DNA from: Cyanoderma ruficeps
Taxonomy: Eukaryota > Chordata > Aves > Passeriformes > Timaliidae
Length of the DNA: 64,000 nt
Direction of reading: 5' to 3'
Assembly (NCBI GenBank): GCA_008694505.1
Contig: VZDJ01007755.1
Location: 7,816,399-7,880,398 of the forward strand
Notes under the pieces: generated by a model
Told to the model about the DNA's origin: nothing
Database searches by the model: none
The model's input: only the letters and a program-made list of their open reading frames with translations
Position numbers and translations under genes: made by a program
Shown here: in pieces, positions 35,401 through 48,771 of the stretch
Layout: each line of letters begins with the position of its first letter
Position numbering within the stretch: position 1 is the stretch's first letter

Positions 35401-38400
35401 CGAATCCTGTCGGCAAAACTTGAAAGACAGAAGGGTACTTGTGCTTAATTCTTTACCTTTCTCCAGATGGTTGCGATTTATATTTCTCGCTCACACTGGG
35501 GTGTGTGATTTAGGGGGAGAGCATTCACCACTGGAGAAGACTGAGGGTCCCTCTTTTCACTCCCTTCTTCTATCTCTGGCCTTCACAAGCCCCCAGAATG
35601 AGAAGTTCGCCTTTCAGTGTCAGAATAGAATTGTACATCAAGAAAGAAACATGAAGGAAACAGGCTCACACAACAGTTACAAAAGCACAAGATCCTAAAT
35701 CCAGCTGATCTTGCCTGACTGTACTGTGCCCTGTAAGCTTTGTGCACACAGGAGTGCCCTCTACTGAATAACAACATCTGTATATTGAAAGCAATATTTT
35801 GCCGTGAACATTTTGAAGAGAAATTGTCATGGTTTTGAACTGTAAGTAGCTTTTTTGCCTTTTCTCTAGAAAACTGTCCTGTGTATGAGAAAAACCATAT
35901 ACACCTTCTAAAACATCTTGTAGTCATTCGTATGCCAGGGGCACGTCTTTATGGTTTTTGACAAGAGCACTAATTATACCCTAATAATTGAAAGCCTGGC
36001 AACTAGAAAAGACAGCGCAAGAGTGAAATTTGTGCATCAATTTTTTATGGAAGTACAGCAAGCTATTTAAAAGAGATGTGCAGAAGACTGCTGGATCCAA
36101 AAGACTAGACATGAGGCAGAGCCAAATTTGGAAACCCTTGGTAACACAAAACAACAGAAGCCAATGATGTTGCTCAATGTTTATGGGGAAAGAGAAGGAT
36201 GAACACTGAAAAATGCCAAAGGGTTGGGGTTGGAGAGTTCCCTGCACATGGGGAACACTAACAATAGTGAAGATACAGTTGTAAGCATGGAATAGCAATA
36301 GTGTCCTCCAGGCCCTGATAAAGAGTCAAATAAATCCCTGGTCTAATTTACAATGAAAAGTCATGCATTTGCAGGTTACTGCAGGAAGCAGTTGCCCTCC
36401 TTCACATTCCAATGAAGATTTCCTTTGGTATTACATGGCTGAGATGTTCTTCATGGAGGTTTTCCAATTGCTGTAAACATGAGAACACTCAGGACGAAGA
36501 GCAGTGTCAAAAAAGAGTGATGTCCCTGTCATACAGGCCTGGCACTCAGGAAGACCTAGTCCTCCTTCTCATGAAGCAGATGAAGTTCCTTGTGGAGAAC
36601 AGAGACTCAGCAAGTATCCTCAGAAACAAGCAAAAAAAAATTTTCGTAGTGCAGACAAACAGTGTAAAAACTTTATAAATCTCACCAGGACTCTCACTTG
36701 CTGGCTCTGCAAAACCTGCACATCATGCGGATATGTTTTACTGGCACATCCAAACCAGAGTGACCATGCAGATAATCTGTGGCTCTCTGAGGCACAGACA
36801 GACACCCACTGCATCATACATTTGTGATAAAACCTTTATATGCTCCCGATAGGCTTCAGTTTTGAAAAATAAATGCTTTCTCTCCATCAAGTTTAGATTC
36901 AGTTTGAACACCCCCTCAAATGACATTGCAATTCTTCATGCTTTTCCTTCAGTTTCCATTGGAAGGCACAAGTATGTTATAGCTCCTGAAGTATAACAGA
37001 GCACAAGAAAGAAAAAATTACTTTCCCAGAAATGCTGGCATCCTTTTTAGTTACCTAGACAGATGATATCCCAAGAAATGTTGATAAGGTTTGTCCCAGC
37101 AGTTCAGCTCCATCAGCCATGAGTTTCAGCTTTTAACACATTCTATTTAATGCATTTGCTGAGAACTGTAACCAGAATTTTGGCACGTATTCCCCTTGCA
37201 GCCAGTGAAAAGACCAAGAAAAGGAGACTGAAGGCAGGTAAGTAGTCTAAAGTACCATGGAGATTTTGAGCCCACTTTGTGCATGTGAATGTGTGAATTA
37301 GGTCTGCCTTCCCAGAAAAGGGTCCACATCACTGCAGGAAGCTGCAGTCGCCTTCAGCTGGCCCCGATTAGGCATGCATTTACAGGCACAGAACCCTGAA
37401 TATTTATACATAGCATGAGTTACTAAACATTTGAACAAATCAGTTACTGTGGGAAAAACTCCTATAAATTTCACCAGGCTCTGGAAGAAGTGTTATTTAT
37501 TCATTGTTAAAATCTCACAATGTCTGCAGCTGTTCTTGCAGCTTTTATTGAGAGGTAAGTCTGTGAGACTGGAGAATCGATACTGAAATAATTTGCTTTA
37601 AAATAAGAAAAGCCGAAAGTGAAACTTTACACTGTTTTTAAATCCCTATTTCTAATTTTATCAGGTGCACATTTTCATTCTCTACTTAGACATAGGGTAC
37701 CCCGTAAGAAAGATCAGGCTTGAAGTTCAAGTGGAAAAACTCAAGCACATTCTTACTTAAGCACTTAAGGATGTGTCTTTCCTCTTTATGGTCTCTTTCT
37801 TCTCTTTGCCAAATATCAATTAGCAAATATCCATTACTACAAACCTGGTAAAACCATGCAATAAAATAGACTGTCATGCTCCTGGTCATTTTCAATCTGA
37901 GCCACAAAGAAAATGTGTTCTCAAATTTTATGCTTTAGACGAATTGGATTCCTATAGAGACACATGCTTCAGATATATTTTTCCAGTCCTATGCATGCAT
38001 ATATTTAGTCCAAGAATTTCCATTAGTCTAAAGCAGAATGCTCTGGCAAAATGCCCTCTGCAGGAGGAATCAACAATTCCCAGTTTCTGAAGCCTCTGTT
38101 ACAGACTACTCTCTCAACTAAAAAGGACGATTTAAGGAAGGGTCCCTCTTCATCTGCAGCCTGAAAAGGTCAGCCAGGTCATGAAGAGCAGTGTTGGAAA
38201 TGAAAATGCAAGATGGTATTTCCGTAATAGTTAAACAAAGTGTTGCAATAACTATGTATAAACATAAATTAATTTAATGGAGGGCAGGGTTGTAGATATA
38301 ATGAGGGTTTTTCAGATATCATTAGTGGAGGCCACACACAATATTTTCAGGCCTAACTAGAAATGTCTCCCTGGTTTGGTACCTCCAAAACTCCAGTGTG

Positions 38401-41400
38401 ATGCTCACATTGTTCATTTACCTCACAATCTTTCACTGAGTAAAATTACTCAGTTTGTTGAAGGTTCATGTGATGAAAAAGAAATGATGAAAGAAAATGG
38501 CTCTGAAGATCCTAAATGCCAGCAATTTAACAATTTCTATTACTGCATTTAACCCGTGTTCTTGGCCATATGGGTTCTTCTACTTTTGTTGCCTCTTAAG
38601 CAACTTTGCAAATAAGACATTAATTAAAAAAACTCAGAGACTTAAAGAAAACCATGGGCCATGACTTAGCCACATTCATTTTAGATTGATTTAGGTGGGA
38701 TGAGGAAGAAGAAGGTGACTTACATATATCTTGGGCTAAGAGGAAGTCTGTATTTGCCACCTCACTTTTGCATCAAGGAAAACAATAATATTTCCTTTTA
38801 ATTACTTTGGGATTTTCAACTGCCTAAATAACATCATTGTTACAGAAAGACTGAAACGAGACAGCTTTAAAATATTGCTTCTAGTGAATAAAACTTCTTC
38901 TTTAGTGACTTGCAGAATCAATAAATTAGTTAGGTTTAGTCATTCTTTAGGTCATCTTTTCTATATGACACTGAAGATTTTTCAGGATGCTTTTCTTAAT
39001 ATTTGTTTAAGCAAAACGTGCCATGAAAATTGCTCTTTATTCTTTCACACATACAGTTCTGTTTATTATTTTTTAAAAAGCACATAACATATTGAGTTTC
39101 ACAATAAATCTAGCTGTAGAATCGTGTCTTTCTTATAAAGCAGTAAAAGAAAAGAAGTTATTTTAGTATATATTTACACATTGCAAGTAAAGCATGAAAG
39201 AAAGTACTTTCACACAAGATGATTTTTCATTTTTATCTGTTGTAAACTCTGTAAACTGTGCTTTATTCATCAGTAAATAGTTGGAAATGTGTTATGTGTA
39301 ATTTCTAGCCTTCAATTTGATGACATATAGGGCTGTGAAGAGTGTTAGATAACTGCCTTCAAATGATATGCCATGAAAATATTTGAATACAAACAAGACC
39401 ATAATTAAATGAGGAAGTAACTATTTTTTTTAAGGAGCGGGTCTAATTTCTGTCCTCTCTAAAAACTAGTTTTCTCAATAGATTTGAGTGTAAAACAAAT
39501 TTAAAAATATACATCCTCAAAAATAAATTATTGCTTTGAAGTTTCCTGGCTTTAGCCTTTTTTTTTTTTTTTTAATGAGTATTCTAAAAATGTCTTCTTT
39601 TTTTTTCCTAATTATTTGTAATTTCTTGAATTACAGTGTGGTAAAAAATCACAATGCATTATGGCATTCAGCTGCAAATTCTGTATCATTGTGTGCAGAT
39701 ATGTCTAAGCTGAAGCACATAGTCAAATAATGCACACACTGAATTCACATTTAAATCCAGAGAGTGATAATTCCTCTCACAGAGTATTCTGGATGCATGA
39801 ACAGAATCCCAGTGCAACACACAATTCACCCCAGAATAAAGAACCAGTGGTCCAAATATCTTCTGAAATATATTTGCAGTTTCTCAGTATTTTATTGATC
39901 TCTGAGAACAGTAGCAGTGGATGTCCGGAGATAATGGTCCTTGTAAAAGCAAAATCTTGACCCTGTGAAGGGCAGCAGGCACCATTTCAGCTGTACCTGT
40001 CTTTTGTTAACATGCCTCTCAGCTTCTCCATCCCAAATTTATTCCCACACCTGAGGAGGCTGGGAAGCCAAGACAGCACGCAAACACAGTGCACTGGGTC
40101 AGTATGGGATAGTAGCTCCAAGCACATCAGGCAACTGCAGGCTTCATAATGAGACCTGCTGAGAAAGAACAAGAACATACAAAGTATAAAAAAGATTCAG
40201 TGGTGGGTCTGGAAGTTACAAGGAGTCTGAATGAAAATAAGCTTCAATTAATACCAGCTAGACTTAAAGACATATTTTTTTCAAGAAAATGTGATGTCAT
40301 TTTATAATTAGAGTTTGCTCGGTACTGTCTGCAAAGGCCAAAATTACCTATGACCTCTAAAAAGTGTACCTGTAGAGGTAAAGTTCATGCTTATTTATAA
40401 AAAATGGAAAATGAGATGTGGAAATTTACTTACTCCCAGGTATTCCATGAAAATTTGACATGAATCTCTTCCACAGGGTTTCCAAGATGCTGGTTCCAGT
40501 GCAAGTATTTCTTTTGAATGAATATAACTCTATTTGTCACTAACATGTCTTACAGTTGAAGCGCTAAGTATTATTATGCTTCTGCTGAATTCTCAAGAGG
40601 TAGAAGATGAAGGAAGATGAATTCTCATAAAGACAGAACACAAATACACGGGCACTAGCTTCATTTAGTTTTATTGCTCTGTAAGAATTGGGTTTTACAC
40701 TTTCCTATCCGTATGATAATCACTTTTTTAGCTTGTGTGTTTATGTGTTTGTTAAGTCAGCCTAAGAGCTCTCATCATGGATAGGAAAGTTGTAAGCTTA
40801 AGAAAAAATTTGGCAGCTGGCAGAGGGAATAAAAGGTGGAGTTCAGGGGGTTATGAGTCTGGGGCTGAGCACAGAGAACTCAGGGTATTTTTGCGGGGTC
40901 TGGGCCTCAATCACTAAAATGTAAAAGAAAAATGCCAACTTTGCAGGTCATGTCCCATTACAGTATTACAAATGTTCAAGTTGCAGAACCAAATGCATTT
41001 GAAGAAAAGGGTGTGCTCACTTCCTCAATGACATTTACATGTTGCGCAAAAAAACAGGTATCAAGGTTGCACCAAAAAAAAAAAAACCACAAACCTTACA
41101 GCATGGGAACTGGGCTGTGAGCAACCTCCTGCTCAGTTTTGCAAGAGTTCTTTATACCTCACTAGCATGGCATTGGAAAGTCATTCCAAAATACACTAAG
41201 CAGCATGACTTCTTGCTTGTTGCATGCTGTTTGTTCTCTCCTCTCCTTCCCAAGGGAAGATGCTTGGGCAGTGAAGTCTCGTCTATTTGGTAGAGCTGGT
41301 TTGATTACAAACAATTATGTTGCCTCAGTGTTTTTGTTAGAAGTCAAATAAATATGCCTTGAACTTTGAATGGAAGGTCAGGTTTGTGACCGTCCTTATA

Positions 41401-43045
41401 TCCCAGGATATTCATTTCACTGTCTCAGAGTGGTCTCCAAGAACATTCTGTCTCCTAGACAGACAATTTTTATGACAGCATTTACCCCTACTGAGGTGGA
41501 GACAGGGAGCAAAGGGAATGGTCTGCATGGACAGATGAATGCAGTTATCAACACTAAGCTCTAGACACTTTTTGGCCATTGTGGAAAAACCCCACTGCAA
41601 TGAGAAGAACCATCTTCTTGTGGGGAGAGATTGTAGACAGCTGAGGACAGGTCTGATGATACACTCAAAGTAAACAGAATGGCTGAGGGCTTTCTATTGT
41701 AGGTGAATTGTTCTAAGTGCTGAAAGCCTGGTGACCAAACACATCAGACTCTTGTAGTCCAGCCAGGAAGCAAGTGAAGCATGAATAACTGAGTAACGTG
41801 TCATCGTCTGCCAGCATGGGATGGGGTCTTCTAGCCAATCAAAGCTTATAGAAAACATTACTCATGGGTAATGCTATGTCCAAACTTAGCACAATCAAGG
41901 AATGCAAAAGGACTTCTAAATTATAGATTCAGCTGATCAATTACAGATGTGCAACAACTAACTCCAAAGTAGACTGCACTCTTCAGAACAGCTTTCCTCA
42001 CATCATGATTCTTGCATGGGTTCAGTTTCACACAGATGTTTTTCATCCTTGGGCTAACTTTGTCCAACTACAGAGCCGACAAGGCAGAAACAGCAGCACG
42101 GTTGTATGCAGTAAGTAACAGAGCAGTGTCTCATCTACCTTTTTCTAGTACTTGAGTTTATGTCACCTTATGAGTTTCACTTGATGATAAAAAAGGCCCA
42201 AGAGGCATTCTTCTTGAGCACCACATGTGAGCAGCCAGACAGTATCTACCAATTATTCATCAGTGCAAGCCTGCAGAAAGGACTCAAAGCAACTTAAGAC
42301 ATTCTCCAGCATCCTTCCCTTTCAGAGGAAACAATTCATTTTCATGGCTGATCATCTCAGGAGTGCTGGGGAAATGGAAAGGATATGAGAGGGTGTGAAT
42401 ATGTTAACTCTCTCTCTAAGCAGTCCTTTCTCTTCATGTTTGTGATATTTAGCCACTCAAGCTCAACGGCTCTGCAGGTCAGCATCCAGACCTGAGATCA
42501 GGTAACCTTATTTCTTCTGTAGAATAAGTTCTTGCTTGTGGGAAGTCACTGGGGGCTGAGATGTCATCCACACCTCAGCTCTGTAATGCCTGGCATTTCA
42601 TTTTCTTTAGTTAATTGATCATAATGAAGACTGAAGGTTTAGTATTTAAATACAATTAGTCTGTCAGTATTTCCTTTTCCTAATTATTTTCCAGTCATGA
42701 CAGTCCTTTACTTTCTTATTCACACCACAGAACAAACTAGTGCTTGGTCAAAATAGACTGTATTATTGCTTTATATGTATTACTTTATATGTTCCACAGT
42801 GGTATGCTTTATATGTACTGTATTAGTAGTATTGCTGTAGTATTGCCTTATATGTTCCACATCTTCATTGCAACAGAGTAGAAAAAAAGTAATAATATCT
42901 CTTTACTAATGGGTAGTTTCTCTGCATAAGTATGTTGTCCTGAGTTTTCTGTCTTTTGTCTTTCTGTAGAACTTTCTCACGCAGCTTTCATGTAAATAAT
43001 GTCTATCCTTAGAATGTTTACATACTTCTGTGAGAGAATAAATGA
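35401..43045. other. Gene-poor interval
   Basis: No exon, RNA gene or clear transposon is recognised. Long T-runs occur near 39560-39575 and 39599-39608 and an A-run near 41079-41092. ORFs of 60-114 codons are frequent on both strands and carry no recognisable motifs. Confidence 0.45.
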
Positions 43046-43226
43046 TTGATGGTGATGTCCACCATCCATGTTGAAGGGGTGGCGACCTGTGTAGACAATC
43101 CCTTGACCTCTGTACATATCTATAAATACTGGAGTCAGATAAAATTAAAGAGAGAGAGTTTTTTGCAACAGCCACGTCCTGAGCTTCATTCCAGTGTTCC
43201 TGAAACTGGAACACGCCCAGCTTCGC
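43046..43226 (+). mobile_element. Possible solo LTR of an endogenous retrovirus
   Basis: A block distinct from its AT-rich surroundings runs from TGTCCACCATCC at about 43056 to CCCCGCGACA at about 43225. It contains a TATA box (CTATAAATAC near 43120), an ATTAAA about 20 bases later, and a GC-rich 3' part, the layout of a short LTR. I see no convincing target-site duplication, primer-binding site or internal region. A 156-codon minus ORF (42906-43376) runs across it and is probably incidental. Confidence 0.35.
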
Positions 43227-45339
43227 CCCGCGACATAAGTACTCAGAAAAATTTTGATGGTAAAATATAACTTTCATCAGCAGTATTTCTTGACTGAGGA
43301 AATTGTGAATGTTAGATGTGCAATGTTTACATTGCTGCAACTTCATCAGTTCATTAAAGCAGTGCAAACAAACCAAGTAAATTATATATTCCAGAAATAT
43401 CTTTTTTTTCTGCGTGGCTTCAGGTGTCCATTTCTATTCATATCATTCAATGTATCTCTAGCTATACTTAGTAATTATCTGTTCTCTGCAAATGACTGGC
43501 TGAATAAATGTAGAATTTGATATATTTTAGGAAAGCTACTGCAACTGCCTCCCACATCTATCTCTGAAGTAACCAAGAACCCTACAGACAAGAGACAAAA
43601 ATTTAACACGATGTATACAGACTCAAAAAGATATTTGACAAGATTTTCAAAAATTACACTGACAAGGGCAAGCAGGAAAGCTCCTTGTGATATTACAGTT
43701 GTTAAAAAAAAAAATTGGAGCAAATGCCAACACCCACAAACTGCATGGTGTTCTCATCCAAAGTGTTCATCATATCCGAAATGACCACAAAAAGGTGTGA
43801 CTCAGAAGGAGACATGGTGTGCTGCTGATGTGGTTATTCAGCATCATGAGGCCTGAAAATGAACCACAGAAAAGCCTCAGGAGACTGAGTGACTAAGTAC
43901 AAAAATATCAGAGGAAATCACTTTTATGTAAACAAATGTAAAATGACACATGAAAACACAATCCTAACTTTGCAAACAAATCGAATTATGGCCCCAACTT
44001 GGCTATTACTACTAAAGAGATTTTATAGATATAATACATGGTTACATTAAAATATCAATGCAAACATCAGATACCATTGCTGAATAAAGTTTTTTTAATA
44101 AAAACTCAGGAAAATTATTAGGAAATGAATACTGAAAAACACAAAGTCATTATGTCACTGGGTAAAATCGATTATATGCATTATGAATACCAAGACCATG
44201 ACTGAAAGGACATTGCAGAAATGAAAAGGTAGAGAGAAACCTAGCAAGGGTAATTTTGAACCACAAAGCAGCCTTCCTATAAGGAAGACGTAAAATAGAT
44301 TAATAAACCTGGTGAGTAGACAGCTGAGAATATAAGAGGTCAAGAAATCAAGGGTGGCATGAAAACGGTGAATAGAGAATCTGTACTAAAACATCTGGGA
44401 AACATCAAATGGTACTAGCAACAAAATCCACTGTAGATACAAATGTGTAAATCATTATAGTTTTTTTCATCAGAAGAACAGCTGCAAGCTCTTAAATAAT
44501 CTTAGACACTAGATGAGCAGTTTTTATGGTACTTGAATTTACTAGCAACACTTCGATGTTTGCCACTGACTGAATCTTCTTTATGCCTAGTGAGACACCT
44601 GAGAAACCTCAATCTCTTATTTGATAAATACATAAAACCTTTGACATTTTTATGTTGCACCAAATAATAAGTTGGATATCTAGTCACTGAAGTCTAAAAA
44701 CCTGAATTCTCTTCCCAAAAATGGGTTGGACTCAGTGAACGATCCCTGGCCTGCACTCTCCTCAAAACCATGACCGTGCACTGCTTAGGGGAGAGCTGAC
44801 TGATAAGGACAAAACCCACTAATAATGCTACAGCATAGATAAACATGGGAGAGTGGTCAGGCTCTGATGCTGTTTTTTCACTAATACAGATGACAGACAC
44901 TGATGGATGAAGATAAAAACCAAGGATATGATGAATCTTCTCACAATCCCAAGGGAGCCAGGGAAGTCTGTGGTAACTGATCACTTCTTTCTTGTGACTC
45001 ATGGGTCACTTGCTGCAGAACCTTTTCAAAACCTCACAGCACAGAGGTGCTCTCCATTCTTATGGCACACACATCTGCAAATAACCTGGGATGAGGACTG
45101 CAGGGGCATCATAGATATCTCTACCATAAATTTGTGCCATATAGACATGTATCAACAGCCAAAGAATGATAACAGAGATTCTGTGTTACCACTGTACAAT
45201 CCAGAGCTGTGTGAATGATGTCACTGTGTTTGGAATAAATCCCAAATCACATGAAAAATACTCATGGGTTGTACTAAGCACAGTTGAACTTTGCCAGCTT
45301 TCATTTCAGACAGGCAGAAATTTCTTTTTCATAAGACTT
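43227..45339. other. No gene recognised
   Basis: AT-rich DNA. Overlapping ORFs at 44694-45002 (-) and 44907-45218 (+) each exceed 100 codons, but no family is recognised and neither has a clear splice context. Confidence 0.4.
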
Positions 45340-45600
45340 ATCACAGAATCATAAGCACATAACTGGAATGTGTGTCTGGGGGTTTCTAACCCAACTTTCC
45401 ATTCAGCACTACAGGGTCAACCAGGGCTTTGTCTATTTGAAAACTGGAAAGAGATTTCTCCATTCCCCGGACTCACTCTCTAGTGCTGCACTACCAGTGC
45501 AATAAAGAAGTTTTCTCTAGTGTCCACACTGAATATCCCAGGCCACAGTCTTGTGGTTATGCATGCTATTACTAGATGAGCAAAATAACTTCCCACAATT
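45340..45600 (-). mobile_element. Diverged CR1 LINE fragment, minus orientation
   Basis: Starts CACAGAATCATAAGCA and contains GGGTCAACCAGGGCTTTGTC, then AAGAAGTTTTCTCTAGTGTCC. This is the order found in the complement of one CR1 subfamily 3' end. It is clearly older than the copies at 4.6 and 52.8 kb. Confidence 0.65.
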
Positions 45601-48600
45601 GGCTGGCAATGCTCCTCCCAGTGTAGCCCACTATACAAGTGGATTTATTGTGCACCAGAACACAGTTTTGATTCAAATTTGGACCTCCTATTTTTCCCCT
45701 GTAACACCCAGGTAATTTGCAACAGGACTGCTACTCAACCTTTAAGTATCTCTCTGCTGATAGAAGAGCATGTCTTTGTGCCCATAAAAAAGGACAGGTT
45801 ACTTTTTCCACTTTGTATTCAAACAATGAATGGGATCCAACAGTGTCTTCAACAGTGTCACTAAAACCAGAACCTCTGAATTTTATTTTCTTAGGAAGAT
45901 ATGATCAGTCATATGCTATTTTATATATATGTGCATATATAGCATAATGCTATGTATGTACATGCATATATATATATATATATACACACACACCAGAGTG
46001 GATGGCAAGATAGAATAACATCAGACATATTTAACAGTTTCATTTCTATCCTAGTATTTCTGTAAGAATTTTAGGATGGTTAATCCAAAAATACACATTA
46101 CTATAATGTGTGTTATAAATCAATTAGAATTTACTTATGCATAGGATTCTTCTTTAAATTAAGAAAACAATACTTCAACCTCGACATTCATCTTTTAAAT
46201 GCATAACCTGTTTTGGAATGAGTTTCTGTGGTTTATGCATGAAAGCTGGCCTAATAAATACTAGTTTTATGAAAAATATTTATGCCAATGGCATGAGGAA
46301 AAAGGGTAATTCTAATTTTAAAAAAAAGGTTTATTTTTGTCAAGTACATTTTGGCAAGTTCATATCAAGGAAAAGCTTTTGATTCCATCAACACTCTATT
46401 TTTTTTGTAAAACTGACTGCATATCAGAGCCAACACATTGCAGGTGAGATCAAAGACTAATAGACAAAACAAAATCTTATTTCATTAAAGGTTTCATATT
46501 TGACAGGCAAATGCTATATTTCAGTGCTGAAAATTATCTCTCAACTAAAACATGAATAATTTTGAGATACAATGAATCTAATGCAAACACTAAAAGCAGA
46601 ATAAAACTGCCATGACTGGAGTTCCAACCCACAACAGTAATTTAAGATATTTTAGATTGTAAACCTTCCGGCATAAGTGTCTGCATTACTTATATTCAAT
46701 ACTACTTGCAGTTTCAAGGTGAAGTGGGATATTCTCAAACTGTACAAATTGCTAGTCTCCTTATGAGATATCAGATAGGTGTTCCCTGACAGGACAATGT
46801 GTGCTTCATCTAATTCAGACAGACAAAAGCCATTTATTAATATTGTGAGTATATTTGATTATACCGCATGAGGCTTTGCATTATCACACTGATAATTGGT
46901 TCCAGAAAATACCAAGTAACACATACGATGAAAGCTAGACTTGCTCTTTGCAGACCAGTCAAAGACCAGCATATTGTTTTCAGCAGGGAAGAAAACAGAA
47001 GAACTTAAATAAATAATCCATTCACTAGGAACTGGAAACTTTTCTGAAGAAAAAATAGTTCACAAAAGATCAGCAACATACTGAAGCCAGGAAAAAATTG
47101 AATACATCCCTGCAATTCAGAAGCCAAGCTTACCGACCATAAATCCGCAGTGAAATGCCTGGAAAACCACACAGCCAACTTTCAGCCTTGACAGTGCTTT
47201 TCCCTGATTCTGATGTTTCAGCATCAGCAAGCACAGGACACTGCTCCAATACTCTGGGTGTAAAATGGAGTCTCTCCTTTATCATTTGTCCAGACAGTAT
47301 AAGTTTTATTCAGACTTCTCTCCCTACCAATATAGTCACGTCTGTAACATGCCCATGTTGTTGTATTTAGGTTGTGAAATAAGCTCTTGAGCTCTATATT
47401 CTTCATTTCTATTTAATTACAAAACAACCAGAAGCAGAAATCAAAACAACTGCAGCCAAAACTCTCCAGGCTCTTACTGGAAAATCAGGTGGTCTCTTGC
47501 CCTGTTCTACTGGACAGAAAGCCCTCCTGCTGAATCAAGTTTTTCATGTCTGACTGACCTGTGCACACAGGCTGAAAGGAGGGGATGCACTGTGCTCCCT
47601 CCAGTGCCATTACCTGAGGCAATCTCACCAGGTAGACCTTGGCCGACCCTGTCAGGAAGGCTGGAATTTCTCATTTTCCACAAAGTTCAGTTCTGTTTCT
47701 TTTCTAAATTCCATCACCTTGTTTGTCTTTATATATTCAGCAATGGGCCAGCATGGAAGTTAACTCCCTTTTCATCCCACTCAAAACCATTTTCTCAAAA
47801 CCTACACAGCATTGCCTGCTTCTGCTTTACCCTCTGACATACCAAAGCTCATCTCTGATACTTCTGATTCCTTTAAAACCTGGTGTAACCACAGGATACT
47901 TATAACAGTTAATTGCTATAGATTGTATTGATACAGGTGGTAGAAAAAGTTTTCTGCTTAGATTATGTTGCACTGTAAATTTTGCACTGAAATCAGTGGC
48001 CAAATTTCTATACATCCTCTAGTCATTCACACTTTTCCATTCCAACAGAGGAAAGGGTTGTGGAAAGTAAAAGAAATTAAGAAGTGCCTAAAAGATAGAT
48101 ATCTTCTGGTGATTGCATTCCATCTTCCAAAAAACAGTTCACTTCTTAGACAGATTTTTGCAAGTGAAGTGGCAGTAAAGATTAAGAACCTTCAGTTTAT
48201 ATGTCTTCCAGTCTTACCATCAGGCTATGCTCATACAAAGCTCTGCTGAAAGCATTGCTTGAAAGTGTGTTAGTTATTCGTACTCCCTTGACTGCACAGA
48301 TATTTCTAAGGTGCAAAGACTTTCCTGGAGTGCTGAATTTGCTCACAAACAGTGGTACCCTAAAGCCAAAGAATAAATACTAAATTTGAGAAACAAAATT
48401 CATTTAAACAGAATTAGAGAGCAATGCCTTTTTATGAAGCCTAAGAAGCATTAGGATACAAATTTTACTGCCACCTTCTTCCCAAAGCAACTTTGCCTTG
48501 CATTGCCATTAACAAATCCAGATACCAAGTTCATTGTAATGAATAAGTTAAAAGGAATAACATGGGTATTTAATTTCGTGGATCATAATTTCTAATATCA

Positions 48601-48736
48601 CATTTCAACAGATAGAAATGCACTTTTTCTAACATATCATCATAGATATCCTCTACTATTTGTTTGGAACAGGACTAATTAAAAGGAACAGAATTAATCA
48701 TTTTAATAATGGTCTTCTAGATTGCTTTATGACAAC
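45601..48736. other. No gene recognised
   Basis: AT-rich interval containing the TA/CA repeat at 45966-45993 and ending at the assembly gap. ORFs on both strands near 47155-48380 have no support. Confidence 0.45.
45966..45993. repeat. (TA)n(CA)n microsatellite
   Basis: About nine TA units followed by five CA units. The 45 bases before it are also TATATG-rich. Confidence 0.95.
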
Positions 48737-48771
48737 NNNNNNNNNNNNNNNNNNNNNNNNNNNNNNNNNNN
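48737..48771. other. Assembly gap (35 N)
   Basis: Thirty-five undetermined bases followed immediately by a run of T and TTTG repeats (48772-48820). The low-complexity sequence probably caused the gap, so its true length is unknown. Confidence 0.99.

Noticed and set aside
35026..35448. 140-codon plus ORF across the split CpG island
   Set aside because: Starts in AT-rich intron-like DNA, is Arg/Pro-rich in the island and resembles no family.
44694..45218. Two opposed ORFs just over 100 codons
   Set aside because: No recognisable motif, repeat match or splice context; chance level for a window this size.
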